A DNA stretch of 64,000 nt from an uncultured Pelagibacteraceae bacterium (GCA_902608975.1 CACLQI010000001.1:62001-126000); one strand, 5' to 3'; positions 8,109 to 16,931 are shown, counted from the first letter of the stretch. Notes: a model not told the origin generated them from the letters alone. A program made the numbers and translations.

Positions 8109-9386
8109 CTAATTTCTCCTTATTCTAGATTTTATACTTTGAGTATGACCATGTAAATTTTCAAACTCGGAAAGAGTTATAGCGTGATTTGCAGTTTTTT
8201 CTAGTCCTTTTTTACTAAGAGTTACAACAGAAATTCTTTTAACAAATTCATTAAGATTTAATCCTGAGCTATATTTTGCTGAGCCATGAGTGGGTAAAAT
8301 ATGATTTGGTCCAACAACACCAAAATCTGTGAGGACCATAGCTGAGTTCTCACCGTTACAAATACTTCCTGCATTAAATATAAATTTAGAATATTTTTTA
8401 TAATTTTTAACATTTATTTCTAAGTGTTCAGGTCCAATTAGATTTACTGAGTTAATTACATCTTTGTCGCTAATAGCTTTAATCATGATACAATTATTTT
8501 GTATTGATTTAATTGCAATTTTTTTTCTTGGTAGTCTCTTCAAAGCTATCGGTAACTGTATTCTAACTTTATTTAAAACTTCTTGATATTTTGTAATCAA
8601 AATTGATTGACTATTAGGATCATGTTCAGCTTGTGAGACTAATGAGGTAACAATTTGATCAATATTAGTATTATTGTCGGCAATTACACAAATTTCAGAT
8701 TCTCCTGCGTACATTGACTCGGTCCCTATAATTTTACCCGATAGTTGTCTTTTAGCTTCTGCAACCCAAGCATTTCCAGGGCCAACAATTTTGTCAACTT
8801 TGTTAATATAAGCAAGGCTAGCTATCGCTTGAGCTCCACCGCAATTCATTATTAATTTTATACCGGTTTTCTTAGCAACATACATAATTGCGGCGTTAAG
8901 CTCACCATTATTTTTTGGTGTCGCCAAAATTATTTTTTTAACCTTTGCGAGTCTTGCAGCTATCGCTGTCATTAAAAGTGATGTTGGCAGTCCACTTGGT
9001 GTATAAATTCCAATTTTTTCTATTGGCACAACTCTATATTCTAATTTATTTTTCAATTTATCAATGTAAGAAATATTTTTAAAATTTTTTAATTGTTTTT
9101 TGTGGAAATTTAAAATTTTATTATATGAAAAATCTATAGCCTTTTTGACTTTTGGATTTAACATTCTAATAGCTTTATTTATTTCTTTTTTTGAGGATTT
9201 AATATTATTATTTTTACTAAATTTCCTTTCATATTTTAATAAGGCTTTGAAACCACTTTTTTTTATATCTTTTATTATTTTTGAAACTTTTTTTGATACA
9301 TTTTTTTTTTGGAATCTTCTTAATTCCAAATAAACTTGTAATTTTTCCAAATAATTTTTATTAGTGCAATTAATTATTTTTATCAT
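8109..9386 (-). CDS. hisD: Histidinol dehydrogenase
   Basis: Catalyses the last two oxidations of histidine synthesis, histidinol to histidine, with NAD and zinc. The 425 residues carry the family blocks: [36 protein letters not shown], the zinc/base region [18 protein letters not shown] and [13 protein letters not shown]. It overlaps the DUF2948 gene by 17 nt. In many alphaproteobacteria the same order murA-DUF2948-hisD is found. It is separated from the hisGZ cluster by about 3.3 kb. Confidence 0.96.
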   Translation of the reverse strand: MIKIINCTNKNYLEKLQVYLELRRFQKKNVSKKVSKIIKDIKKSGFKALLKYERKFSKNNNIKSSKKEINKAIRMLNPKVKKAIDFSYNKILNFHKKQLKNFKNISYIDKLKNKLEYRVVPIEKIGIYTPSGLPTSLLMTAIAARLAKVKKIILATPKNNGELNAAIMYVAKKTGIKLIMNCGGAQAIASLAYINKVDKIVGPGNAWVAEAKRQLSGKIIGTESMYAGESEICVIADNNTNIDQIVTSLVSQAEHDPNSQSILITKYQEVLNKVRIQLPIALKRLPRKKIAIKSIQNNCIMIKAISDKDVINSVNLIGPEHLEINVKNYKKYSKFIFNAGSICNGENSAMVLTDFGVVGPNHILPTHGSAKYSSGLNLNEFVKRISVVTLSKKGLEKTANHAITLSEFENLHGHTQSIKSRIRRN

Positions 9387-9777
9387 CTATTTTTACTTGA
9401 TCGGTTAGCTCAACATCTACCACTTCTGCGTTGAGAGTTATAAATCTATTATTTGAAAATAAAAGTATTATTTCATAATTATGGTCTTTTTTTAATAGGT
9501 CTATTGCTAAAATTTCAAGTATCATCTCTTTATCTGAAAATTTAAAGTTTTTAGACTTAGTAGAAAGTATATGTTCAAATTTAATTATTGAGCTAATTTT
9601 TTTTTTACTTTTTTTATCCTCTTTATTAAATCTTTCAATTGATAATAAAAATATTTTGCTTTTTGGTAGGTACTTCATTTCACCCAATTTTATTTTTCCC
9701 TCGGAAATAAGGGCAGATATATAGGATAAATCCTCGGGCGATTGACAAGTGATTTTTTTTAAAAACTGTCTATCCAT
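9370..9777 (-). CDS. DUF2948 family protein
   Basis: About 135 residues from the ATG at 9777, which overlaps the murA stop as TGATG; a TTG one codon upstream is less likely. The opening (SPEDLSYISALISEGKIKLGEM followed by YLPKSKIFLLSIERF) matches the alphaproteobacterial DUF2948 pattern of an L-x-x-I-S-A segment, a K-x-G-(D/E) segment and a YLP-x-x-R/K-F segment. The function is unknown. Its fixed place between murA and hisD is the main support beyond these segments. No membrane segment or signal is seen. Confidence 0.7.
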   Translation of the reverse strand: MDRQFLKKITCQSPEDLSYISALISEGKIKLGEMKYLPKSKIFLLSIERFNKEDKKSKKKISSIIKFEHILSTKSKNFKFSDKEMILEILAIDLLKKDHNYEIILLFSNNRFITLNAEVVDVELTDQVKIDDKNN

Positions 9778-11045
9778 CAAGATTTTCTCTTAATATTTAC
9801 TCCAATTTTTTTTAAATTATTATATAGATTACTGTAACCTCTTAATCCATGATATACACGGCGAATACAACTTGTGCCTTCAGCTGCCATAGCAGCCAAT
9901 ATAATTGCAAAAGTACTTCTTAAGTCTGATGATATACAATCGGCTCCATTTAGTTTGGTCTTTCCAATAATCGTTGCTTTTGAACCTTTTATATTTATTG
10001 TCGCCCCCATTCTAACTAATTCTGGTGCAGCCATGTAGCGGTTAGTAAATATTTTTTCTTCAATTACACTTTTACCATTTGATTTTGTTAAAACGGCCAT
10101 TAGCATGGGCATACAATCTGTTGCAAATCCTGGAAAAGGAGATGTTTTAATTTTTGCTTGTTTTAATTTTTTTTTTCTACTTAATTCTATTGAATATTTA
10201 CTAACTTTTATATTGCAGCCAATATTTTTTAAAACTTTTAACTCAGCTTCTAAATATTTTGAATTTATTTTATCGACCTTTATTTTTCCTTTTGTTATTG
10301 CTGCAGTACATAAATAAGAAAATGCTTCTATTCTATCTCCAATGACTTCATGTGAATGACCCTCTAGGTTTTTTACACCATATATTTTTATAGTTCTTTT
10401 GCCTATAAAATTAATTTTTGCTCCACCACCTTTTAAAAATTTTATTAAGTCTAATACCTCTGGCTCTATTGAAATGTTTTTTAAAATAGTTTTTCCATTT
10501 GCTAAAACAGATGCCATGATTAAATTTGATGTTCCAGTTACACTTACTTTTGGAAAACTATATAGACCACCTTTAATTCCATTTTTTGCTAATATATTTA
10601 TATAACCTTGCTTTAAATAGTATTTACAATTTAATTTTTTAAAGCCTGTCAAATGAAATCCAATTGGTCGTGGACCTAAACTACAACCACCCGATAAAGC
10701 TGTTATACACTTATTATATTTTCCAAGTAAAGCTCCCATTACAAGTACTCCTGCTCTCATAGTGGAAATATACTTATATTTAACTAATAATTTATGCTTT
10801 TTTTTATTTGTTATTTTTAATATTTTTTTTTTTTTAATTATCTGTACTTTTGATCCTAAGGATTTTAATAAAACGACCATTGTTTTAACGTCATTTGTAC
10901 CTAAAGGAACATTTTTTAATGTTATTGTATCATTAAACAAAATTGAAGAAGCCATTAAAGGAAGAACAGCATTCTTTGCTCCACTACAGTTTATTTTTCC
11001 CCTAACTCCTTTTGAGTCAAAACCTTTGATCAAAAATCTTTCCAT
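9777..11045 (-). CDS. murA: UDP-N-acetylglucosamine 1-carboxyvinyltransferase
   Basis: First committed step of peptidoglycan synthesis, transferring enolpyruvate from PEP to UDP-GlcNAc. The 422 residues show the EPSP synthase-like double barrel: GAKNAVLPLMASSIL near residue 23, the active-site cysteine loop GGCSLGPRPIGFHL, and the C-terminal DLRSTFAIILAAMAAEG. The catalytic Cys in GGCSLGPRP is kept, so the fosfomycin-sensitive Cys type is expected. It begins 4 nt after dcd ends and overlaps the DUF2948 gene. Confidence 0.96.
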   Translation of the reverse strand: MERFLIKGFDSKGVRGKINCSGAKNAVLPLMASSILFNDTITLKNVPLGTNDVKTMVVLLKSLGSKVQIIKKKKILKITNKKKHKLLVKYKYISTMRAGVLVMGALLGKYNKCITALSGGCSLGPRPIGFHLTGFKKLNCKYYLKQGYINILAKNGIKGGLYSFPKVSVTGTSNLIMASVLANGKTILKNISIEPEVLDLIKFLKGGGAKINFIGKRTIKIYGVKNLEGHSHEVIGDRIEAFSYLCTAAITKGKIKVDKINSKYLEAELKVLKNIGCNIKVSKYSIELSRKKKLKQAKIKTSPFPGFATDCMPMLMAVLTKSNGKSVIEEKIFTNRYMAAPELVRMGATINIKGSKATIIGKTKLNGADCISSDLRSTFAIILAAMAAEGTSCIRRVYHGLRGYSNLYNNLKKIGVNIKRKS

Positions 11046-11049
11046 AAAA

Positions 11050-11601
11050 TTATTTTGACTTAGCGAGAGTTATGCCACGCTGATCTTGATACTTTCTTGA
11101 GCCCTCTGCGTAAGATGTTTTTGGTTCTTCGCCTTCAAAAAAAAGTATTTGGGCTGCACCAGAATTTGCATAGAGTCTTATTGGAAGATTTGTATGATTG
11201 GCAAACTCCATAACTAAGTTACCTCTCCATCCACCTTCGAGGACACTTGAGGGTGTTCCAAGTCCAGTTCTAGCATAAGTACTTTTTGCTGTCACCAAAC
11301 CAGTAATACGTCTGGGCATCTTAAAATACTCTATACTAGCAGCTAAAGCAAAAGAGTTAGGTGGTACTAAAACTGATTCTTCACCTTTTACAGTTACAAA
11401 GCTATCTTCGGTAAAATTTTTAGGATCACAAATTGCACCTTTGGCATTGCTAAAAATTTTAAATTCATCTCCACAGCGAATATCATAACCAAAAGTTCCA
11501 AGTCCATGGCTTATTCCATTATGCACCAATTTATCAACAAAAGGATCAATCATATTTTCTTCTTCTGCTAATTTTTTTATTTGTTTGTCATTCAAAATCA
11601 T
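11050..11601 (-). CDS. dcd: dCTP deaminase
   Basis: Converts dCTP to dUTP, feeding thymidylate synthesis. The 183 residues fit the alphaproteobacterial Dcd form. Seen: the N-terminal pocket FGYDIRCGDEFKIF, AKSTYARTGLG, the catalytic block GGWRGNLVMEFAN with the conserved Glu, and the nucleotide-binding C-terminal YQDQRGITLAKSK. It starts 1 nt after a tiny basic ORF and ends 4 nt before murA, so the group is likely one operon. Confidence 0.94.
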   Translation of the reverse strand: MILNDKQIKKLAEEENMIDPFVDKLVHNGISHGLGTFGYDIRCGDEFKIFSNAKGAICDPKNFTEDSFVTVKGEESVLVPPNSFALAASIEYFKMPRRITGLVTAKSTYARTGLGTPSSVLEGGWRGNLVMEFANHTNLPIRLYANSGAAQILFFEGEEPKTSYAEGSRKYQDQRGITLAKSK

Positions 11602-11602
11602 C

Positions 11603-11716
11603 TTATTTACTTTTTTTATCTTTTAACTTTTTTTGAAAACTCTTTCTTTTTTTTAAATTTTTTCTTAATGCAAGCTCAAGCTTAGAAAGCTTATCTTTTT
11701 TATAATTAACATTCAT
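11603..11716 (-). CDS. Small basic protein, 37 residues, unknown
   Basis: The ORF starts with the ATG that overlaps the upstream gene's TGA (ATGA) and its TAA ends 1 nt before the dcd ATG, so it fills the gap exactly. The product is lysine-rich with a pattern L-x-x-A-L-R-x-N-L-x-x-R-K that resembles small basic proteins often found in alphaproteobacterial genomes; that similarity is recalled and not verified. There is no membrane segment or cysteine. Tight coupling on both sides is the best evidence that it is real. Confidence 0.5.
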   Translation of the reverse strand: MNVNYKKDKLSKLELALRKNLKKRKSFQKKLKDKKSK

Positions 11717-12003
11717 TTATCTTTGTTTGGATTGGTTATAAAATCTAATGAAAGTGGTTCATCAACTTTGATCTTGTTTAAATTTTCTTCATCTTTTTTA
11801 TTTCCAAATTTTGCCTGTCTTTTTGCTCTTCTTTCAGCTAATTTTTTCTCTCTTTTGGCTTTTTTTTCCATTGCTTTGGCACCACGTGTAGATTTAAAAT
11901 CATAATGTATGCCAAGGTAAGACCAGACTCCTTCATACTCGTAAGAGTCTTCATAAATTACTTTATTATTCTTATCTAAAATTATTTTTTTATAAACTTT
12001 CAT
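11713..12003 (-). CDS. Conserved-looking small protein, function unknown
   Basis: A 96-residue soluble protein. The N-terminal half is a beta-like segment with many aromatics (YKKIILDKNNKVIYEDSYEY, then WSYLGIHYDF), followed by a strongly basic helix (about residues 45-66, AKREKKLAERRAKRQAKFG) and an acidic tail. The basic helix suggests RNA or ribosome contact, which is only an inference. It heads the run that continues through the 37-residue ORF, dcd, murA, DUF2948 and hisD. I do not recognise the family. Confidence 0.6.
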   Translation of the reverse strand: MKVYKKIILDKNNKVIYEDSYEYEGVWSYLGIHYDFKSTRGAKAMEKKAKREKKLAERRAKRQAKFGNKKDEENLNKIKVDEPLSLDFITNPNKDK

Positions 12004-12102
12004 GATTTATACCAATTAGCACTAATATATTATAAAATTCGTAAAAAATAAGGCAATAATTTGAAAAATTAGAAATTATACACTAATCTTGCATTATCTG
12101 AG

Positions 12103-12176
12103 GCTCTCATAGTGAAATGGTATCACAAAAGCATGGTAAGCTTTTATTGCCTGGTCAGTACAGGCTGAGAGCACCA
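12103..12176 (+). tRNA. tRNA-Thr (GGT) with non-canonical T-loop
   Basis: A 74-nt cloverleaf with encoded CCA. Acceptor GCTCTCA pairs fully with TGAGAGC, discriminator A; D-stem GTGA/TCAC with loop AATGGTA (A14, G18G19 and A21 present); anticodon stem AAAGC/GCTTT with loop ATGGTAA, anticodon GGT; T-stem GCCTG/CAGGC. The T-loop reads GTCAGTA instead of TTCRANY: T54 and A58 are both G, while T55 and C56 are kept. G1-C72, C2-G71 and anticodon GGU fit threonine identity. TTGAAA at 12061 and TAATCT at 12084, 17 nt apart, could be a weak promoter. It may be functional or decaying. Confidence 0.75.
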
Positions 12177-12179
12177 GGT

Positions 12180-12902
12180 TTACTTTTTGAAAAAAAAATT
12201 TCTTAAAAATAAAGTTAGAAGGAACAATATTATAAAACACAAAATAGGAATATAAATTTCTGGTGATGATAATAGATCAATAAAAGATGGAGGTTCTGAA
12301 TTTTTTTTAATTTGTTTTTCCAAACCAGCTCCCAAAGAAACAACAATCCAAGCTTGGGGAAAAATACCTAAAAAAGTACCAAAAAAATAATACCTTAGTT
12401 TGATATTAAACAAAATAGGTATTAAATTTTGTATTTGAATTGGAATACCACCTATAAATCGAAGTATCGCAACAGCAAAAAATTGATGTTTTTGAATTTT
12501 TTCATTTAGAGATTGATAATTATTTTTAATTTTTTCTTTAATAAAATCTTTAAAAAAAAAATTAGCAACTATATACGTAAAACTTGCTCCTATTGTAAAA
12601 GTTATAGTTAATATTATAGTCCCCAAATAAGAACCAAACAAAAATCCAGCTATGAGACCAAGCGGAGAACCAAAACCTTGTAGTACTGAAATCCAAAATA
12701 TTCCCAATAAAATAAAGCCAACTGAAATAAAAAATAAATTAGATTGCTTGTAGTTTGACAAATATTCAATATTCGATTTTATAAAATCGTAGCTAGTTAT
12801 TTCTTGAATGCTAAATTTTGAAAAAAAAAAATATAAAAAAACTGAAAGTAGTAATAAATAGGTTGTTCCAATCAAAATTTTAATACTTTTCATTCTTTGC
12901 AT
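12180..12902 (-). CDS. TVP38/TMEM64 (VTT domain) membrane protein
   Basis: A 240-residue integral membrane protein with an N-terminal transmembrane segment, a central VTT (SNARE-associated, DedA-superfamily) core and a C-terminal membrane segment ending in basic residues. The family hallmark G-x(n)-R-x(n)-P is seen as AILRFIGGIPIQIQNLIP (about residues 147-163) and the glycine-rich loop GFGSPLGLIAGFLFGSYLGT precedes it. DedA/VTT proteins include lipid scramblases and undecaprenyl-phosphate flippases; the substrate here cannot be assigned. ATG at 12902 or 12893 are both possible starts. The stop is 3 nt from the 3' end of convergent tRNA-Thr. Confidence 0.85.
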   Translation of the reverse strand: MQRMKSIKILIGTTYLLLLSVFLYFFFSKFSIQEITSYDFIKSNIEYLSNYKQSNLFFISVGFILLGIFWISVLQGFGSPLGLIAGFLFGSYLGTIILTITFTIGASFTYIVANFFFKDFIKEKIKNNYQSLNEKIQKHQFFAVAILRFIGGIPIQIQNLIPILFNIKLRYYFFGTFLGIFPQAWIVVSLGAGLEKQIKKNSEPPSFIDLLSSPEIYIPILCFIILFLLTLFLRNFFFKK

Positions 12903-12961
12903 AATTCTAGTTTATACACTATAAATACCGAAAATTTTAACAATACAAAAACAAAAGATAT

Positions 12962-13096
12962 ATGAAAAGAACTTGGGCTCCAAAAAGAAAAAAAAGACGA
13001 AGAAAATTAGGTTTTAGAAAAAAAATGTCAACTTTGAAAGGTCGCAAGACTCTATCAAGAAGAAGAAAAAAAGGTCGTAAAAAACTCATTCCTTAA
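12962..13096 (+). CDS. rpmH: 50S ribosomal protein L34
   Basis: A 44-residue, very basic protein opening MKRTW and carrying LGFRKKM-STLKGRKTLSRRRKKGRKKL, which is the L34 pattern GFR-x-RM...GR-x-(V/T)L-x-RRR-x-KGRK-x-L. The usual QPS after MKRT is replaced by a lysine/arginine run, a divergent N-terminus. It starts the rpmH-rnpA-yidD-yidC run, with rnpA 8 nt downstream. Confidence 0.95.
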   Translation: MKRTWAPKRKKRRRKLGFRKKMSTLKGRKTLSRRRKKGRKKLIP

Positions 13097-13104
13097 CTAA
13101 GTCA

Positions 13105-13452
13105 ATGAAAATTAAAATTGTTGCTTTAAAAAAAGATAAAGATTTTAAGGCATTGTTAAAAGGACAAAAAATATCGAATAAATATTTCGTTATGTTTTAT
13201 AAAAAAATACTTAATAAAAAATCTAATAGTTTAAATTTAAGTATCGTTGCTAAGAAAAAAATATTTCCTAAAGCTGTTGATAGAAATTTTGGTAAAAGAC
13301 GGTTTAAAAATGTGTTAAATCAAGCAATAAAAAAAATTGCATTAAACTTTAATTATTCATATTTAATATTGGCTAAAGAAAATGTTTTAAAAAAAAATTG
13401 TTTTGAAGATTTAAAAAAAACAATGTTTAAGGAATTAAATAAAATTGTATAA
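13105..13452 (+). CDS. rnpA: Ribonuclease P protein component
   Basis: The 115-residue basic protein contains the RNR-type signature as AVDRNFGKRRFKNVLNQA (about residues 56-73), which binds the catalytic RNA, and has the expected length. It helps RNase P RNA mature tRNA 5' ends. It lies directly after rpmH, as in most bacteria, and its TAA overlaps the yidD ATG by one base. Confidence 0.92.
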   Translation: MKIKIVALKKDKDFKALLKGQKISNKYFVMFYKKILNKKSNSLNLSIVAKKKIFPKAVDRNFGKRRFKNVLNQAIKKIALNFNYSYLILAKENVLKKNCFEDLKKTMFKELNKIV

Positions 13453-13688
13453 TGAAAATTATAACTTATATATTAATTGGCATAATAAAATTATATAAAC
13501 TGTTTATAAGTCCTTTTTTTATAAACTCTTGTAAGTTTGAACCAACTTGTAGCTCTTATTGTATTGATAGCTTAAAAGCACATGGACCAATTAAAGGAAT
13601 CTACAAATCAATTTTAAGAATAATAAGATGTAATCCTTGGTTTGGACATGGAGGATATGATCCTGTTAAAAACAAGGAGATAAAATAA
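13452..13688 (+). CDS. yidD: Membrane protein insertion efficiency factor YidD
   Basis: A 78-residue protein with an amphipathic N-terminus and the cysteine motif CKFEPTCSSYCIDSLKAHG followed by RIIRCNPWFGHGGYDPV, diagnostic of YidD. It is a peripheral inner-membrane protein that assists YidC-mediated insertion. It sits between rnpA and yidC with a 1-nt overlap and a 1-nt gap. Confidence 0.96.
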   Translation: MKIITYILIGIIKLYKLFISPFFINSCKFEPTCSSYCIDSLKAHGPIKGIYKSILRIIRCNPWFGHGGYDPVKNKEIK

Positions 13689-13689
13689 A

Positions 13690-15372
13690 ATGGAAATAAA
13701 AAATTTAATTGCAGCAGTAACATTATCATTAGCTATAATTATATTGTACTCTTTGTTTTTTCAACCCTCGCCAGAAGAAATGAAAAAGTTGAAAACAGAA
13801 AAGGAAAAGAAAGAATTAATTAAAAATTCTGATGCTCCTAGTTTGGATGAAACTAAAATTTCTTCTAAAATATCAAGAAAAGATGCTTTGAATGAAAATA
13901 ATAGAATAATTTTTGAAAACGAAAACATTATTGGTTCAATTTCTCTCAGAGGAGCTACAATCGATGATTTAACTTTTAAAAACTATAAAATAAGCTTAGA
14001 TAAAAGAGAAAAGGTAATTCTTTTAAATCCTAGAAATTTAAAAAATGGTTATTCAGTTGAAAGTGGTTTTATTACAAATTCAAAAAACATTAAAATTCCA
14101 AATTCTAAAACTGAATGGAAGGTTTTAGGAAATAAAAAATTAACTAATAATAACCCTGTAAAATTAGTCTGGGACAATAATCAAGGAATTACATTTGAAA
14201 AAAATATTAGTCTTGATGATCAATTTTTGTTTACAGTAAAAGAAAAAGTTATCAACTCATCAGATAAAACTTATAATTTTTATTCTTACGGTCAAATAAT
14301 TCGTAACCAAAAACCACAAATTTCTGGTTTTTATATTTTACATGAGGGTCCTATCGCAACACTTGATGATGAATTAATTGAGGAAGATTATGATGATATT
14401 AGAGACGAAAAATTTTCAAGAACTTCGTCTAAAGGATGGCTTGGAATTAGTGACAAATATTGGATTACAAGTATCGTTCCCCCAAGAAATAAAGATTTTA
14501 AAACAACTTTTGATTATAAAAATAAATTCAGAATAAATTATATATCTTCAGAAGGATTTGAGGCTGGACCTAATGATACTATTGAAGAAGAAATTCAAAT
14601 TATTGTTGCGGCTAAAAGAGTTGAAACAATTGATGGTTATGCGAAAAATTTGAACATTGATAAATTTGACTTAGTAATAGATTGGGGAGTAATGTATTTT
14701 TTAACGAAACCATTATTCTTTGCAATTGACTACTTCTTTAAATTGCTAGGTAATTATGGTTTAGCAATTATAGCAGTTACAATTTGTATTAGGTTAATAT
14801 TTTTTCCGCTCGCTAATTTTTCCTTCAAGTCGATGGGAAAAATGAAGCTACTGCAGCCAGAAATGACAAGATTAAAAGAACTTCATAAGGATGATAAAAT
14901 GAAGTTACAACAAGAAATGATGGCACTATACAAAAGAGAAGGTGTTAATCCTATGAGTGGTTGTTTACCAATACTAGTTCAGATCCCTGTGTTTTTCGCT
15001 TTATATAAAGTATTGTTTGTAACAATTGAGATGAGGCATATGCCCTTTTATGGTTGGATTAAAGATTTATCTGATAAGGATCCAACTTCTTTATTTAATC
15101 TTTTTGGTTTAATTCCTTGGGATCCACCATCATTTTTAATTATAGGTGCTTGGCCTGTAGCAATGGGAATTTCCATGTGGATACAGCAAAAACTAAATCC
15201 CGCTCCACCAGATCCTGTGCAAGCAAAAATCTTCATGTTTTTTCCAATTTTTTTAACAATAATACTTGCGCCCTTTCCAGCTGGTCTAGTGATCTATTGG
15301 ACTTTTAATAATATTTTTACGCTAATTCAGCAGTATTATATTCAAAGAAAAACGACAGTTAAAACAAAGTAG
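13690..15372 (+). CDS. yidC: Membrane protein insertase YidC
   Basis: The 560-residue protein has an N-terminal membrane anchor (about residues 5-23), a large periplasmic beta domain (about 50-320), then the conserved five-helix insertase core starting near residue 335 (DWGVMYFLTKPLFFAID) and including GCLPILVQIPVFFALYKVL and GLVIYWTFNNIFTLIQQYYI. The length is that of the Gram-negative form. An AAGGAG sits 12 nt upstream of the ATG. The engB GTPase gene that often follows yidC in alphaproteobacteria is not present; argB follows with no gap. Confidence 0.96.
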   Translation: MEIKNLIAAVTLSLAIIILYSLFFQPSPEEMKKLKTEKEKKELIKNSDAPSLDETKISSKISRKDALNENNRIIFENENIIGSISLRGATIDDLTFKNYKISLDKREKVILLNPRNLKNGYSVESGFITNSKNIKIPNSKTEWKVLGNKKLTNNNPVKLVWDNNQGITFEKNISLDDQFLFTVKEKVINSSDKTYNFYSYGQIIRNQKPQISGFYILHEGPIATLDDELIEEDYDDIRDEKFSRTSSKGWLGISDKYWITSIVPPRNKDFKTTFDYKNKFRINYISSEGFEAGPNDTIEEEIQIIVAAKRVETIDGYAKNLNIDKFDLVIDWGVMYFLTKPLFFAIDYFFKLLGNYGLAIIAVTICIRLIFFPLANFSFKSMGKMKLLQPEMTRLKELHKDDKMKLQQEMMALYKREGVNPMSGCLPILVQIPVFFALYKVLFVTIEMRHMPFYGWIKDLSDKDPTSLFNLFGLIPWDPPSFLIIGAWPVAMGISMWIQQKLNPAPPDPVQAKIFMFFPIFLTIILAPFPAGLVIYWTFNNIFTLIQQYYIQRKTTVKTK

Positions 15373-16239
15373 ATGTCGTTAAATAAAGAAGAAGATTTAA
15401 AAAAGATATTACCTGAAAACGGACCACCAAAAAAAGAGGTATTTAAATACATCGAAAAATATAAAAACGATTTAATAGTTATTAAATATGGAGGAAACGT
15501 TTTTATTGATAGAAATATATTTAATAATTTTATCTCAGATATAAGTATATTAAAAAAATTAGGACTTTCGATTGTAGTTGTTCATGGAGGTGGACCAAGA
15601 ATAAAAAGAGAATTGGAAAAGTCCAATATTCAAACTAAATTCATTAAAGGTTTAAGAGTAACAGATGAAAAGGTTATAAATATAGTTGAGGATGTACTAA
15701 TTGATTTTAATAATGATATTGTAGAATCTCTTAAAAAAAAAGGCATAGAAGCAATTTCAATAAATACTAAAAAAAACAATGTTATTGAAGTTACTCCTGA
15801 ATCCGAGGAGCTTGGTTTTGTAGGAAAACCTAATAAAATTAATATTAATATTATAAAAAATATAGTAGAAAAAAATGTGATACCTATTATTTCACCTTTA
15901 GGCTTAGGGAAAAATAATCAAACATATAATATAAATGGAGATACAGCTGCAGGTGCCATTGCAAAATCTTTAAAATCAAGAAGATTACTTTTAATGACAA
16001 ACATAGATGGTGTTTTAAATAAAGAAAAAAAACTAATAGAGGAAATCACTTCATCTGAAATCTTACAAATGATTAGAGATGAGACTATAACTGAAGGTAT
16101 GATTCCTAAAATTAATACTTGTCTAGATGCTGTAAATAATGGTGTTACTGCTGTAGGGATAATTGATGGAAGAAAAAAGCACTCAATATTATTTGAAATT
16201 TTTTCTGATAAAGGTTCAGGAACTTTAATAAGAAAATGA
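15373..16239 (+). CDS. argB: Acetylglutamate kinase
   Basis: Second step of arginine synthesis, phosphorylating N-acetylglutamate. The 288 residues show the amino-acid kinase fold: IVIKYGGNVF, VVVHGGGPRIKRELE, the GLRVTD segment, INGDTAAGAIAKSL and LMTNIDGVL. Its ATG directly follows the yidC TAG, and its TGA overlaps the next ATG as ATGA. The N-terminal extension (about 25 residues before the first strand) is typical of arginine-sensitive alphaproteobacterial ArgB. Confidence 0.95.
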   Translation: MSLNKEEDLKKILPENGPPKKEVFKYIEKYKNDLIVIKYGGNVFIDRNIFNNFISDISILKKLGLSIVVVHGGGPRIKRELEKSNIQTKFIKGLRVTDEKVINIVEDVLIDFNNDIVESLKKKGIEAISINTKKNNVIEVTPESEELGFVGKPNKININIIKNIVEKNVIPIISPLGLGKNNQTYNINGDTAAGAIAKSLKSRRLLLMTNIDGVLNKEKKLIEEITSSEILQMIRDETITEGMIPKINTCLDAVNNGVTAVGIIDGRKKHSILFEIFSDKGSGTLIRK

Positions 16240-16928
16240 AAAGTTTAAAAGAAATGAAATATCTTCTTTTAGACCTTGATGGAGTTTGTTATGGCAAACA
16301 TAACAACTACTCATTGGAAAAAGTATTCGGACAAGTATCCAATCGTATGACAAAATTTATATCTGAAAGATTAAAAATAGACTTAAAAGAAGCAAAAAAA
16401 TTACAGACAGATTATTTTTACAAATATAATACAAGCTTAAATGGTCTTATGATACACCACAATATACCACCACAAGAATTCCTAAAATATGTGCACTCAA
16501 TAGATCTATCTTTTATGAAAGAAGATAAGATTATGAGAAATGAACTTGAAAAATTAGATATGGAGAAATTTATTTTTACTAATGGTAGCGCCGAGCATGC
16601 AGAAAATATTTTAACACACCTAGGCATATATGACCTTTTTGGAAGAGAGAAAATTTTTGATATTCAAGACAGTGGCTATATACCCAAACCAGAATCTAAA
16701 ACTTTTGATTTAATGCTTAGTAAATTTGGCATTAACCCTAGAGAAACTATTTACATAGAAGATATAGCCAAAAATTTGAGTATTGGGTACGAGAGAGGTT
16801 GTACTACAGTATGGTTAATTAACGATGAACATTTTGGCAAAATGGACTCTAATAAAGATTATATTTTACATAAAATTGAAAATCTATCTTTATTTCTTAA
16901 AGAAATAAGGCTATTAAAAAGTAAATAA
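16236..16928 (+). CDS. HAD-superfamily hydrolase, pyrimidine 5'-nucleotidase type
   Basis: The protein has the HAD motifs in order: LLLDLDGVCY (nucleophile Asp and acid/base Asp), IFTNGSAEHA (motif II), a Lys in YIPKPESKTF (motif III) and YIEDIAKNL (motif IV acidic pair). Segments such as ILTHLGIYDLFG.. IFDIQD resemble the SDT1-like pyrimidine 5'-nucleotidase group. In alphaproteobacteria this gene type commonly lies between argB and dapD, as here. The physiological substrate is not determined. Confidence 0.85.
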   Translation: MKSLKEMKYLLLDLDGVCYGKHNNYSLEKVFGQVSNRMTKFISERLKIDLKEAKKLQTDYFYKYNTSLNGLMIHHNIPPQEFLKYVHSIDLSFMKEDKIMRNELEKLDMEKFIFTNGSAEHAENILTHLGIYDLFGREKIFDIQDSGYIPKPESKTFDLMLSKFGINPRETIYIEDIAKNLSIGYERGCTTVWLINDEHFGKMDSNKDYILHKIENLSLFLKEIRLLKSK

Positions 16929-16931
16929 ATC

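Noticed and set aside
12103-12176. Considered as a tmRNA piece or tRNA-like mimic rather than tRNA
   Set aside because: It has a full anticodon arm, CCA and threonine identity bases; a two-piece tmRNA lacks an anticodon stem.
12962-13096. rpmH-rnpA as a marker of the replication origin
   Set aside because: No dnaA, dnaN or DnaA-box cluster is seen, and in alphaproteobacteria this locus is not reliably at oriC.
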